This document shows, in pieces, positions 15,935 to 25,108 of a stretch of 64,000 nucleotides of DNA. The DNA comes from Paenibacillus nasutitermitis. GTDB lineage: Bacteria; Bacillota; Bacilli; Paenibacillales; Paenibacillaceae. Below the pieces are notes generated by a model, which saw only the letters and a list, made by a program, of their open reading frames with translations, did not search any database and was not told where the DNA came from. The stretch is taken from the NCBI RefSeq assembly GCF_014641075.1, contig NZ_BMHP01000003.1, forward strand, positions 1 to 64,000, written 5' to 3'. How positions within the stretch are numbered: the stretch's first letter is position 1; every line of letters begins with the position of its first letter. The position numbers and the translations under genes are program-made.

Positions 15935-17749
15935 ATGAAGGCGAAGGCTGCTTCTATTCTCATATGCCTCTGCTGCCTTCTTCTCATAGCCGGATTGGCA
16001 GGATGCTCAAGCCCGGTTACATCCGGCGTCTCCACGGATTCCAGCACGGGGGAGAACACTGGCAATACCGAGAAGAACCAGGGCACAGCAGAGTCAGCTT
16101 TTCCTAAGGACAAAGTTGTCGATGTCAAAATCACAGTGGACAAAGACGATTTTCAGGACATGATGGATAATGCCAGCGCGGAGGAATACAAAACGGCTTC
16201 TATCGACTATAACGGGGAGCATTTTGACAATGTGGCGATCCGGGCCAAAGGCAATCTCAGTCTTCGGAGCGTAGTCAACATGCCGGATTCCGAGCGCTAC
16301 AGCCTGAAAATTTCCTTTGATGAATATTTGAACCAGACACTGAGCGGCATCAGCAAAATCAATCTCAACAACAATTACAGCGATCCTTCTTACATGCGGG
16401 AATTTCTGACCTATGAACTGGCAGAATCAATGGGACTGCCCACTCCCTATTATTCTTTTGTCAATGTATATGTGAACGGCGAATTATGGGGATTCTATCT
16501 GGCTGTCGAGCAGATTGGCGATGCTTATCTGAAACGGAATTTCGACAATTCATACGGCGCGCTGTACAAAGGCGTGATGACCGGGGCCGGCAGCGATCTG
16601 ACATGGCTTGGCGATGATCCGGATTCTTATACCGGACTGGTGCTGAAATCGGACAAATCCGATGATGATATTCTGATTGATATGCTCAATGAGCTGAACA
16701 ACGGGACCGATTACGAGAAATACCTCGACGTTGAGGAGTCGCTGAAGTATATCGCTCTGAATATTGCAACTGCCAATATGGACAGCTATCTTGGCTTCAA
16801 TAAACAGAATTATTATTTGTATGACGATGACGGGGTATTCTCCATCCTGCCTTGGGATTACAATATGGCTTTTGGCGGCTTTGGCAGTTCCAGTGTCATG
16901 ATCGATGAGCCGACGCAAGGCGCATTGGCCGAGCGGCCGCTGGCAGCCAAGCTCCTGGCAGTCGATGAATATAAGGCGGAGTACCATGACATCCTCCAGA
17001 AAATGGTGGACGGATATTTGGCGGATGAGACCTTTCAGGCTCGCGTCAAGGAGCTGACGAGTTTGATTTCTCCCTATGTGAAGGCAGATCCAAGCTCATT
17101 CTACACCTATGAGGAATATGAGGCGGGCGTTACGGCTTTGACCGCCTTTAATACCAAGCAGGTTAAATCTTTGGCGCAGCAGTTGGATGGGACCCTACCA
17201 TCCGCAGGTGACGGCTCCGGAAGCGGCATGGGCAGCATGGGCGCTATGGGCGGTATGGGAGGCGGCAGAGGTCAAGGGGGACCGGGTGGACAGAACGTCG
17301 CTGGCGCTCAGGATGGGCAGAACGCTCAAGGCGGTCAACCTGCTGCTGGCGCTCAGGCCGGGCAGGACGCTCAAGGCGGTCAACCTGCTGCCGGCGCCCA
17401 AGCCGGGCAGGACGCTCAAGGCGGTCAACCTGCAGCTGGCGCTCAAGCCGGGCAGAATGCGCAGGATGGTCAACCTGCTGCCGGCGCTCAGGCCGGACAG
17501 GACGCTCAAGGCGGTCAACCCGCAGACGGCGCTCAAGGCGGACCGGGCGGATTCGGCGGACAAATGGGACCGCCGCCAGGCGGCTTCGGTGGCGGCGGCA
17601 TGGGGGGCCCTGGCGACTTTGGCGGACCAGGCGGGCAAGGGGCCCAGCAAACAGGCAGCACAAGCGCTGCCATCACAACCGGTGTCGCAGTTGTCATTCT
17701 GCTTCTTGCATGCTTGTTCGTTATATTCTACAAACGCAAACGATTGTAA
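15935..17749 (+). CDS. CotH-family kinase-like lipoprotein with repeat linker and C-terminal membrane anchor
   Basis: About 604 residues. A lipoprotein signal (LLLIAGLAGC) is followed by a low-complexity linker and the CotH kinase-like domain (about 50-420): IRAKGNLSLRS, KINLNNNYSDPSYMREFL, PWDYNMAFGGFG. CotH of Bacillus is an atypical secreted protein kinase for spore coat. Then come five 15-residue QGGQPAAGAQAG repeats, a Gly/Pro-rich stretch, one transmembrane helix and the basic tail YKRKRL. Two potential anchors on one chain are unusual. ATG 15935 is supported by GGTGA 5 nt upstream; a GTG at 15899 is also in frame. Third gene of the VTC-DUF4956 operon. Confidence 0.82.
   Translation: MKAKAASILICLCCLLLIAGLAGCSSPVTSGVSTDSSTGENTGNTEKNQGTAESAFPKDKVVDVKITVDKDDFQDMMDNASAEEYKTASIDYNGEHFDNVAIRAKGNLSLRSVVNMPDSERYSLKISFDEYLNQTLSGISKINLNNNYSDPSYMREFLTYELAESMGLPTPYYSFVNVYVNGELWGFYLAVEQIGDAYLKRNFDNSYGALYKGVMTGAGSDLTWLGDDPDSYTGLVLKSDKSDDDILIDMLNELNNGTDYEKYLDVEESLKYIALNIATANMDSYLGFNKQNYYLYDDDGVFSILPWDYNMAFGGFGSSSVMIDEPTQGALAERPLAAKLLAVDEYKAEYHDILQKMVDGYLADETFQARVKELTSLISPYVKADPSSFYTYEEYEAGVTALTAFNTKQVKSLAQQLDGTLPSAGDGSGSGMGSMGAMGGMGGGRGQGGPGGQNVAGAQDGQNAQGGQPAAGAQAGQDAQGGQPAAGAQAGQDAQGGQPAAGAQAGQNAQDGQPAAGAQAGQDAQGGQPADGAQGGPGGFGGQMGPPPGGFGGGGMGGPGDFGGPGGQGAQQTGSTSAAITTGVAVVILLLACLFVIFYKRKRL
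17318..17542 (+). repeat. Five 45-bp tandem repeats within the CotH-like gene
   Basis: Five in-frame 45-bp units encode Q-(N/D)-A-Q-(G/D)-G-Q-P-A-(A/D)-G-A-Q-(A/G)-G. High nucleotide identity between units implies recent slippage or recombination, so copy number probably varies between strains. Confidence 0.9.
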
Positions 17750-17766
17750 CGTCTATGCGTTGTTTA

Positions 17767-17810
17767 CAATACAAAGAGGTTCACAGATAATTGTGAACCT
17801 CTTTGTATTG
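17767..17810 (+). terminator. Hairpin terminator after the VTC-DUF4956-CotH operon
   Basis: CAATACAAAGAGGTTCACA and its exact complement form a 19-bp stem around a 6-nt loop, 17 nt after the CotH stop. The T tract is weak, so termination may be partial. Confidence 0.65.
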
Positions 17811-18006
17811 ATATCGGTTAAACACATTAAGAATGTTCCTCAGTCAAGAAAGTAGATACTGCATTGAGTGGCCCTGATGGTTCTCGTAATATACTAGAAA
17901 ATGATATCGTACGCCTGTTGCGGGTCTTGAATGTTGTTATTGGATTTCCAGCTCCACCGAAGCTTCGGAGAGGATTTCCCATTTCTCTTGCATATGCTCC
18001 CCGCAT

Positions 18007-18732
18007 TTATTCGTATATGGTGGTCACAGAGCCATGCTTGCGGACAACGAATTGCTTGGCATCTACGGATACAATAACCCCCAGTGCGGCAATCTTCTCA
18101 TATACCAGGATCAGACTTTCCGGTTTCTTGGTATTCAGCAGCAGACTGAGCTCCATTGAATCTGGTCCTGCGGCCGTGTCGGCATCTTCGTACGTCGGAT
18201 GCATCTTCAGGTTGCCCACTTGAACACCAAACTCACCAAGTACACGTATGACCGACTCAAGCGCTCCCGGCACATTCAGCATCGTCAACTCAACCTCATG
18301 GTACCGACGGCGTCTGAGCAGGTGCTTCTCCCATCGATTGAAAAGATGCAAGCTGACAAGGACGAGAAAAGTGCAAATGAAAGAACCGATATAGAAGCCC
18401 GCTCCCACGCACAAGCCAATCGCGGCCACAACCCACACAGAAGCGGCGGTTGTAAGACCTTTGACGGCACTTCCATTGCGCATTATGGCTCCGGCACCGA
18501 GAAATCCGATACCGCTGATGACCTGGGCGGCCAGCCTGGCTGGATCCATCCTTACATTCACTTCATTGACGAATTCGGAGAACCCGTACATCGACAATAA
18601 CATGATCATGGCAGAACCCAGACAAACAAGAATATGTGTGCGGAAACCGGCGGCATGATTGTTCCACTCCCGCTCGAATCCGATCAGGCCACCCAGCAGC
18701 GTTGCCATGAACAACCGGATGCAAAGCTCCAA
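18007..18732 (-). CDS. MgtC/SapB family membrane protein
   Basis: About 241 residues. The N-terminal half has the MgtC helices with LGGLIGFEREWNNHAAGFRTHILVC split across helix 1 and loop, ISGIGFLGAGAIM and VKGLTTAASVWVVAAIGL. The C-terminal half is an ACT-like cytosolic domain. MgtC proteins modulate membrane energetics and virulence under low Mg2+; no enzyme activity is established. The annotated TTG lacks a ribosome binding site. The reading frame stays open upstream to 18811, and AAAGGGG sits 8 nt before an in-frame ATT at 18789, so the real protein is probably 19 residues longer. It lies 113 nt after the SIS gene. Confidence 0.85.
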   Translation of the reverse strand: MELCIRLFMATLLGGLIGFEREWNNHAAGFRTHILVCLGSAMIMLLSMYGFSEFVNEVNVRMDPARLAAQVISGIGFLGAGAIMRNGSAVKGLTTAASVWVVAAIGLCVGAGFYIGSFICTFLVLVSLHLFNRWEKHLLRRRRYHEVELTMLNVPGALESVIRVLGEFGVQVGNLKMHPTYEDADTAAGPDSMELSLLLNTKKPESLILVYEKIAALGVIVSVDAKQFVVRKHGSVTTIYE

Positions 18733-18845
18733 ATAGGTAATCTGCCAGACATTGCCGCTAGAAATATGTTCCTGAATGAATGCCTGAATTTGATCATCCC
18801 CTTTCTTGAGGCTCTACTTGCCTGCTCCAATCCGTCCTTCACGGG

Positions 18846-19607
18846 TCACATATAGTGAATCTGGTGCTTATACTTCTCGAGAGATTGAAGATTTAATTCA
18901 TCCGCACCGTCCAGATTAGCGGATAGAAATACGGGAGGCGTTATTCCGAGTCTGATCAGGTTCTCAAGTGTCTGCGAGATAACAGCATGCATGATGGTAA
19001 TACCGGTTACGCTTGAGGTTGGACCCGTCTTCTCCGCCAATCCGTCGATTTCAAGCACCGCGTCTCCTCTTTCGCACATGACATCCAATACGATGTCGGC
19101 AAGCTCGAACAGCCGCAGCCCGCTATTGTGGCGGCTGTCCACATTCTCTGAATATTCGACGGAAGTAAGTGCAACGACTTTGATCCCGCGCGCCTTCGCC
19201 CACTGCGCCATCTCGATCGGCACCGTGTTGCGCCCGGATATCGAGACGATGACCAACGTGTCGCCCGCACACAGCTTTGTCTCAGACAATACGGCTTCTG
19301 CTATGCCGGATATCCGTTCGTACTTGGATGTGCGAGTAGGCGGAAATGTTTCGAGCGTCATGCCCGGCAGAAAAATAGGATTCATTAGCAGAAAACCGCC
19401 CGCGCGGTAAAATGTTTCCTGCGCGATAATGCTCGAATGGCTGCACCCCGTAATATAGATGGAATTGCCTCGCTCCACGGTATCCGTGAACAGCTCCGAC
19501 GTTGCCAGCATGGACGGTTTTTGTTCCTTCATAATCTTTCCGAGCATTTCCTTTATTTCATGGAAATAACGGTCAATTGGGGTGACTGCACCCTTAGATT
19601 GGTCCAT
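18846..19607 (-). CDS. SIS domain protein (UPF0309-like), copy 2 of cluster
   Basis: A 253-residue sugar-isomerase-like protein. SIS motifs are IYITGCSHSSIIAQETFYRAGG, of which the GCSHSS loop is phosphosugar-binding-like, and LVIVSISGRNTVPIEMAQWAK. These domains bind phosphorylated or amino sugars, acting as isomerases, etherases or deaminases. The exact reaction is not readable. A paralogue is encoded at 27202-27945 in the same run of genes; both share ISG-x-N-x-(V/L)-P-(I/V)-EMA and V(I/A)-x-LT-x-V-x-YS. AAGG/GGGGGTGA precedes the ATG. It is the last clearly sugar-related gene of the NagR-type cluster. Confidence 0.78.
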   Translation of the reverse strand: MDQSKGAVTPIDRYFHEIKEMLGKIMKEQKPSMLATSELFTDTVERGNSIYITGCSHSSIIAQETFYRAGGFLLMNPIFLPGMTLETFPPTRTSKYERISGIAEAVLSETKLCAGDTLVIVSISGRNTVPIEMAQWAKARGIKVVALTSVEYSENVDSRHNSGLRLFELADIVLDVMCERGDAVLEIDGLAEKTGPTSSVTGITIMHAVISQTLENLIRLGITPPVFLSANLDGADELNLQSLEKYKHQIHYM

Positions 19608-19679
19608 GTTGTTACCTTCACCCCCTATTACAAGTCTGCTATTGCTAATGCCAAATACTTATGATTACACTTCACTCAA

Positions 19680-20786
19680 TCAAACGCTGATACGCTCGAT
19701 CAGCCAATAGATGGCGATCACTAAGACAGCAAGCGATATGCCAATTGCGAGCTTCGGATAGAACGGTCTGCGGCGAAGCTGCAACAATAGCGGCAGCGCG
19801 ACAAGTGCCAAGGCAAGCTGCCCGGCTTCGACTCCCATATTAAAGGCGATTAAAGAGCCGATTGTATGTTTGGCCGGTATCCCGATACCAATCAATGCTC
19901 CCGCAAATCCCATACCATGGATTAAGCCGAAGCCGAATGTAATCGCAACCCTCCAGCGGCTCGTTCGAAGCCAGAGATTCTCTACTGCGACGTAGGCGAT
20001 CGACAGTGCGATTGCCGCTTCCACCCATACGGGAGCCGTGATATGGCCGAATGCGGTCAAGAGCAGCGTGATCGAATGCGCCACCGTGAACGCGGTAATG
20101 ATCCGCAGCATATCCCCCAGTCCACGGGTTGCGATAAGCAAGACAAGCAAAAACAGTAAATGATCGATTCCCTTCAAAATATGCTCGACGCCAAGCACTC
20201 CGAATTTCCACATGGCACCAAGCGGCGACAATGCAGCCTCTCGCTCATACTCATAAATCCGGTGCTTCGCGTCGAACAAGCTCATCTTGGAATGCTCTCC
20301 GTCAAATAAATAGATATAGCTGACATGCTCGGAATCGTAGTCATCGAATAACACACTGTATTCGACTCGCAAATGGCTGAGCTCGGCTTGGCCGGAGAAG
20401 AGTAAATTCAGCTCAACCCGCGGATTATCGCTCTGCGTATTCATCGCTGCTCCCAACATGGAGTAATGAAGAGCTTCTCCTCCACTGGACACAAAAAGCG
20501 ATTTCTTCAGGTAATCCGACAGCTCCTGTTTCCGTTCGGTAAGCTCCTCATCGGTTAAATGCGCGTCCCCGTCTGTGTCAAACATCAGCATCGTCGGCGC
20601 TGGCAAATAAAGATCGTATTCAATGCCTGTCTCGGTCACGGTCAGCATCGAGTAGCCGTCATTCAGAGCATGTGCGCTTCCTTGCTGGGGGGCAAGAAGC
20701 AACCCACCGCCTAGCAACAAACCGAACAGCATAAATCGCTGTAACAAGGAACTCTTATCAAGGCTGGGCTTCCTCTTACGTTCCAC
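19680..20786 (-). CDS. HupE/UreJ family membrane protein with exported N-terminal domain
   Basis: About 368 residues. A signal peptide (FMLFGLLLGGGLLLAPQQGSAHA) leads to an extracellular domain of about 150 residues. That domain carries an EF-hand-like loop, DTDGDAHLTDEEL. The membrane part has six or seven helices with family motifs GVEHILKGIDHLLFLL, TVAHSITLLL and GLIHGMGFAGAL. HupE/UreJ proteins are linked to nickel or cobalt uptake. The His/Asp residues in these motifs suit metal binding, but the metal here is unknown. GTG 20786 has AAGG 7 nt upstream; a TTG at 20795 also exists. It overlaps the end of the large phosphoesterase gene, so translational coupling is likely. Confidence 0.78.
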   Translation of the reverse strand: MERKRKPSLDKSSLLQRFMLFGLLLGGGLLLAPQQGSAHALNDGYSMLTVTETGIEYDLYLPAPTMLMFDTDGDAHLTDEELTERKQELSDYLKKSLFVSSGGEALHYSMLGAAMNTQSDNPRVELNLLFSGQAELSHLRVEYSVLFDDYDSEHVSYIYLFDGEHSKMSLFDAKHRIYEYEREAALSPLGAMWKFGVLGVEHILKGIDHLLFLLVLLIATRGLGDMLRIITAFTVAHSITLLLTAFGHITAPVWVEAAIALSIAYVAVENLWLRTSRWRVAITFGFGLIHGMGFAGALIGIGIPAKHTIGSLIAFNMGVEAGQLALALVALPLLLQLRRRPFYPKLAIGISLAVLVIAIYWLIERISV

Positions 20787-23700
20787 TATATTCAACCTTA
20801 TAAAGCTTACTGTCTATTCCACCGAAATAAATTTTCTTATCCACTACGGTTGGTGTAGACCAGATCGCCCTTTCAGGAAAACCAACCGCATCATAGGTAA
20901 ATTTAATATTGCCTGTTGCCGGGTCAATCCCTGTAATACGCCCTCTTTCCGCCACATGATAAAGGATTCCATCCTCATATACGAGGGCGCTGTTAACCTG
21001 ATATCGCTGTAGGTCGGAATCCGTCGCTCCGGTTCTTAGATCCTTGGACCATTTCAGCGCTCTAGTTGAAGCGTTGAATGCAAATATCCATCGACCGCCA
21101 TGCGCCGGATAATAGATTGTGCTGCCATCGGTCGCCCCTCCTCTCGACGAGAAGCTGTCACCCGTCGAGTCCGACCAGGTAACAGCACCCGTCGCCGGGT
21201 TTAGTGTACTTAACTTCGTCGGCATTGGGTTGATCACCCACAACTGACCCCCGGCATACATCGGTTCCACGTCTGCTACAACGAACAACGATTCATCGGT
21301 AGCTGCATTGCCTCTCCAATACAGGCTTCCATCGCTAATGTTCAGCGCGTACCATACATACGTATCGCGCACATTGGCATACAGCTTGCCATCATGGATA
21401 ACAGGCTTCTGACGGAGCAGACCTTCCGTTTGATACCGCCATTTCAGGCTTCCATCGGAGAGATTCACCGCATAGATATACATGTCTCCCGAGCCGAAAT
21501 AAGCGACATCGCCATCCACCAACGGATTCGAGATTACGCTGCCTCCCGTCGTATACGACCAAACCAAACTTCCCGTATCCGCGTTGAGCGCATATATTTT
21601 CTTGTCATTGGAGCCAATCAGGACCAAATCCGGCAAAGGAGCCGTTTGCTCATAAACCGCCGGAGAGGAAAGAATATCGCCTCCTGTTGTATAGGACCAT
21701 TCGAGGGCTCCGCTGATATCATTGACCGCGTATACCTTGCCGTCTTCCGAGCCGGTATATACGGTTCTGTTATATACCAGGGGAGGAGCCTGAATCATGC
21801 CCCCTGTCTGGAATGCCCATTCCGTCGAAGCGTTGCCGCCTGTCCACGTGTATTCGCGATATTTCTTCCAATATTGGCCATTGTCGTCCAGCATCCGGAC
21901 GGCGACAAAATGATCGCCAAAAGGAATGGCTGGCGAATAAGCAGAAATATCAACGGTGCCCGTCCAAACGTTGCCCTCTGCGTTTGTCAATGTCGTCCAT
22001 CCGCCGTAATTATCAATATTGGCTTCCAGCGAGACGATGCCATCCGGTGCATCCGCGATCGTAACGGCAACTTGAACATCCCCATCCACCTGTGCCGTCG
22101 CTCCCGTAATCTCGAAGCTGTTCTTGCGCTTGTTCCTTATGTTCGCTTCCACGTAAGGGACTTCAGCATCGTTGGCAGCATCCCGACGCGTAATATATAA
22201 TTTATTCGGCGTTACCTTGACCCTGATATATTCCTGGTAGTCTTTGATCTGACCGATATACACCCAAGGGATGCCATTCTCCAACTGGTTACCCCATCTG
22301 TGCAAATGGCCGCTTAAATAAGCAACAACGTTGTAATCCTCTACGAGATCGATCAGTTCCGACTTGCCAGTGACGTTCTTATTAATCTCGAACGGGTGAT
22401 GGGCGAAGAATATAACCGGTGTGTCCTTCGATACCGACTGCAAGTCGTCCGCAACCCAATCCAGCAGCCTTTTCGAAAATTTGGCATCGAGCTCCAATGT
22501 CACTGTCGAATCCAGCAAAATGAAATGAACGCCGCCGTAATCGAATGACTGATACAGACTTCCAATCTCGTTAGCAAAGTCCTCCTTGCCGTTCACGTTC
22601 CACCAGCGCACATCGTGATTGCCTGGCGTTACATAATACGGATTGTTAAACAATGCAGCGTCCGTAAGGAATTGATCATATTGTCCCGGAGTACCATGAT
22701 CGGTAATGTCACCGGTGATGACCGTAAAGTCAGGTTGTACATCATTGTTGATGTCATCCAGTACAGCCAGAAAATTATTATGTCCGATAGGCTCGTGAAC
22801 GTCGCTGATTTGCGCGAATTCGAAGGTCGACACGGTACCGTATTCGACCGTAAAACTGAGCAAGTCGGTCTCACGTGAGTAGGCAGGCGTTGCCGACACA
22901 GCTGAATTATACAATCTCGTTTTCATGCCGGCAGAGGAGGAGATGAAGGCATCGATCAACGCCGGGTCTGACAGCGTAATGGCAATATTCTCCTCTGAGG
23001 TAGATGTCGTTTGCGCCTTCTGCACCTGCCAGGAGCTTGTTTTATAATTCCAAAGCGAGAAATACATACTATTCGTGCTGGAAGTGCTTGTTTTCGCCCG
23101 GGTCATAACCGTAATTGCCGTTACATATTTCTTGTCAATCCCGGTTAATGCTGTCTCTGCGATCCAACTGATCCGTTTGCTGGCATCACTAGCGATAACA
23201 AGCGGACTCGCATCGTAGGAAGCCAGACTGCCGACATTCCCCGAAGTAATCGTTCCATATTCCGCCGTAACCGTGTCTGCTGAAAATTCCTTATGGCTCA
23301 TCACGGGATCATGATAGATGAGAACGTTTAAATAATCGGATTTCCTCTGGAAAGAAGCCGTTCCCGAATTATACAGGCGCACTTGAATGTCGCCGAATTC
23401 GGAAATGTATCGGCTAACCGCGATCGGATCGGAAGTCACCCAACGCAGCGTCTGATTGGACGTATTGGCGGGAGCATCGTAGATGACTTCCCAATTGCCA
23501 GTTTGATAGTTCCATAGGGATAACCACTGTGTCCCTGGAGCATTCGAATATTCTCCCGCATACACCACTTCCAATGTACGAATATGATCACGGGCAGGTT
23601 CGACCGTCATACGCGTCGACCAGTCTACCTTATTGCTTGCGCTTGCAATGGAATAGAACTCGCGATCACGATCCGCTAGATTGCTACTGGTTCCGGACGA

Positions 23701-24342
23701 TAACGTACCCAGGATCAAGCTCGTCTTGGTTGCATCGTAAGAGGCGGCAAGTCGACTCGAATTGCCATATTCATAGATCACATTGACGTAATCGTAATAG
23801 CCGATAAATACGCTGGCATGCTCCATTACGAGCTTGGCTCTGAGCTGGCTCGCCGCAGACACGTAATGGGTGATCGAAGCGCCGAGCGTCGTGTCATATA
23901 TTAGATCGCTATCGGTCACCGCAAGCGCCGACGTCTTTACGGAATCCCACGCTAAAGTGTCGTAATTCCATAATTGCAATTGCTGATTGACACCGGCGAC
24001 CGAAGACTTCGCGTTGACAGGAATAGTTAAGCTGCGGACTTCCACTCCCGGCTTCTCCAGAGTCAGCTCGAACGAATATTCTAATCTGTGGGTGCTGCCG
24101 GAAGCGGCGGAACTAATTTGCAAATAGGCTTGATCGTTATTTTTCAAAGAGCTGCTGCTTCCGCTTGCGACCGTGCCTGCATTCACCGTGATTGGGTTGA
24201 CCACAGCCGAACTGGTAGTCTGAGGGGAATAAGCAAGAGGCGCTGCCTGCACAACATTTGCCTGAGTGCCGGAAAGAGGGGGAAACGCCATCAATAGGGC
24301 CAACATTGCCAGATAATATTTACTGCGTTTTAATAAATTCAT
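20776..24342 (-). CDS. Secreted three-module / calcineurin-like phosphoesterase / PQQ-type beta-propeller fusion
   Basis: A 1188-residue exported protein; the signal peptide ends near residue 33. Residues about 50-193, 205-345 and 358-501 are three copies of one module, each with LWNY followed later by (L)RLYNS or AKLV and a closing (L)NVxxEY-like strand. Residues 507-700 are a calcineurin-like phosphoesterase with all metal motifs: ISDVHE (512-517), TGDITDHG, PGNHDV (GNHD 574-577), FAHHP (His648-649) and SGHLHRWG (678-681). An Ig-like stretch (about 740-830) follows. Seven PQQ-type blades (KVYAVNDISGALEWSY and relatives) run to the end. AAAAGGAGTGA precedes the ATG. Probable role is phosphoester cleavage on an extracellular polymer held by the other domains, which is inference. 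Confidence 0.85.
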   Translation of the reverse strand: MNLLKRSKYYLAMLALLMAFPPLSGTQANVVQAAPLAYSPQTTSSAVVNPITVNAGTVASGSSSSLKNNDQAYLQISSAASGSTHRLEYSFELTLEKPGVEVRSLTIPVNAKSSVAGVNQQLQLWNYDTLAWDSVKTSALAVTDSDLIYDTTLGASITHYVSAASQLRAKLVMEHASVFIGYYDYVNVIYEYGNSSRLAASYDATKTSLILGTLSSGTSSNLADRDREFYSIASASNKVDWSTRMTVEPARDHIRTLEVVYAGEYSNAPGTQWLSLWNYQTGNWEVIYDAPANTSNQTLRWVTSDPIAVSRYISEFGDIQVRLYNSGTASFQRKSDYLNVLIYHDPVMSHKEFSADTVTAEYGTITSGNVGSLASYDASPLVIASDASKRISWIAETALTGIDKKYVTAITVMTRAKTSTSSTNSMYFSLWNYKTSSWQVQKAQTTSTSEENIAITLSDPALIDAFISSSAGMKTRLYNSAVSATPAYSRETDLLSFTVEYGTVSTFEFAQISDVHEPIGHNNFLAVLDDINNDVQPDFTVITGDITDHGTPGQYDQFLTDAALFNNPYYVTPGNHDVRWWNVNGKEDFANEIGSLYQSFDYGGVHFILLDSTVTLELDAKFSKRLLDWVADDLQSVSKDTPVIFFAHHPFEINKNVTGKSELIDLVEDYNVVAYLSGHLHRWGNQLENGIPWVYIGQIKDYQEYIRVKVTPNKLYITRRDAANDAEVPYVEANIRNKRKNSFEITGATAQVDGDVQVAVTIADAPDGIVSLEANIDNYGGWTTLTNAEGNVWTGTVDISAYSPAIPFGDHFVAVRMLDDNGQYWKKYREYTWTGGNASTEWAFQTGGMIQAPPLVYNRTVYTGSEDGKVYAVNDISGALEWSYTTGGDILSSPAVYEQTAPLPDLVLIGSNDKKIYALNADTGSLVWSYTTGGSVISNPLVDGDVAYFGSGDMYIYAVNLSDGSLKWRYQTEGLLRQKPVIHDGKLYANVRDTYVWYALNISDGSLYWRGNAATDESLFVVADVEPMYAGGQLWVINPMPTKLSTLNPATGAVTWSDSTGDSFSSRGGATDGSTIYYPAHGGRWIFAFNASTRALKWSKDLRTGATDSDLQRYQVNSALVYEDGILYHVAERGRITGIDPATGNIKFTYDAVGFPERAIWSTPTVVDKKIYFGGIDSKLYKVEYSGT

Positions 24343-24379
24343 TGTTAATCACTCCTTTTATGTCCGTTTGTACGAAACG

Positions 24380-25108
24380 CTAAATCACGTACTCCTGTAA
24401 TTCCATCACTTCCTCCGACTGTTCAAATACCGTTCTTGCCGTAAGCAAACATCGCTCTGCGTCTTCATCACACCAGAGATGGGTAAGCAACAGACGCTCC
24501 ACCCCTGCGAGTCTGGCCGTTTCTCCCGCTTCCAATGCGGTCATATGGGGAATCGGAACATCTCCCGCTTCCGCAAGTGTGGCCTCGCACAGAAGCACAT
24601 CGGCGCCTGCAGCGAAGCGGATCAACCCTTCGTGAAAGGTCGTATCCGCAGAATAGACGAGCTTCTTGGCACCTGCTTCAAGTGATATTGCATAAGTTTC
24701 GATCGAATGCCGCATCGGACAAAAGCGCAAGTGCAAACCAGCCAGTTCAAGCTCGGTTTTCTCATTCACATAAGAAATGTCAAAGGCTTGCGGATAATCA
24801 AGATCCCGCGCGGCCCGCTCAGGCGATGAGGGCATATACACCTTGACCCGATGCCGCATCGTCCCGAAAGCAAGCTTCGTCTCGACCGCATATTTCAGAA
24901 TACGCAAATCTCCGGCGTGATCGTCGTGCAAATGAGACAAGACGATCGCTTCCAGATCCTCGATCCGGCATATATGCTGAAGCCGGCTAAGCACACCGTT
25001 ACCGCAATCGATCAGTAGATAACGACCGTTATTTTCAATCAGGTAACCGGAGCATGCGCCTCCCGCTGCCGGAAACGTGCCATATTTACCGAGGACAATC
25101 AGCTTCAT
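24380..25108 (-). CDS. MBL-fold metallo-hydrolase (YhfI/RNase Z-like)
   Basis: A 242-residue cytoplasmic zinc hydrolase. LSHLHDDHAGDLR is the HxHxDH motif, with further ligands in CPMRHSIETYA, YSADTTFHEG and LLTHLW. The size and fold class match YhfI, RNase Z and PhnP-like phosphodiesterases rather than lactamases. Its ATG overlaps the stop of the upstream glycosidase gene by 4 nt (ATGA), showing tight coupling. In this cluster a phosphodiesterase acting on an imported fragment is a plausible role but unproven. Confidence 0.8.
   Translation of the reverse strand: MKLIVLGKYGTFPAAGGACSGYLIENNGRYLLIDCGNGVLSRLQHICRIEDLEAIVLSHLHDDHAGDLRILKYAVETKLAFGTMRHRVKVYMPSSPERAARDLDYPQAFDISYVNEKTELELAGLHLRFCPMRHSIETYAISLEAGAKKLVYSADTTFHEGLIRFAAGADVLLCEATLAEAGDVPIPHMTALEAGETARLAGVERLLLTHLWCDEDAERCLLTARTVFEQSEEVMELQEYVI

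Noticed and set aside
17187..17855. Long ORFs in other frames across the Gly/Gln-rich repeat region of the CotH-like gene
   Set aside because: They arise from GC-rich repeated codons; the CotH frame has the domain, signal and ribosome binding site.
17831..18006. Minus-strand ORF of 59 codons starting at the TAA of the mgtC-like gene
   Set aside because: It has a weak GGGGAG-type site only for an internal ATG, low-complexity basic sequence and no recognisable domain. Probably chance.
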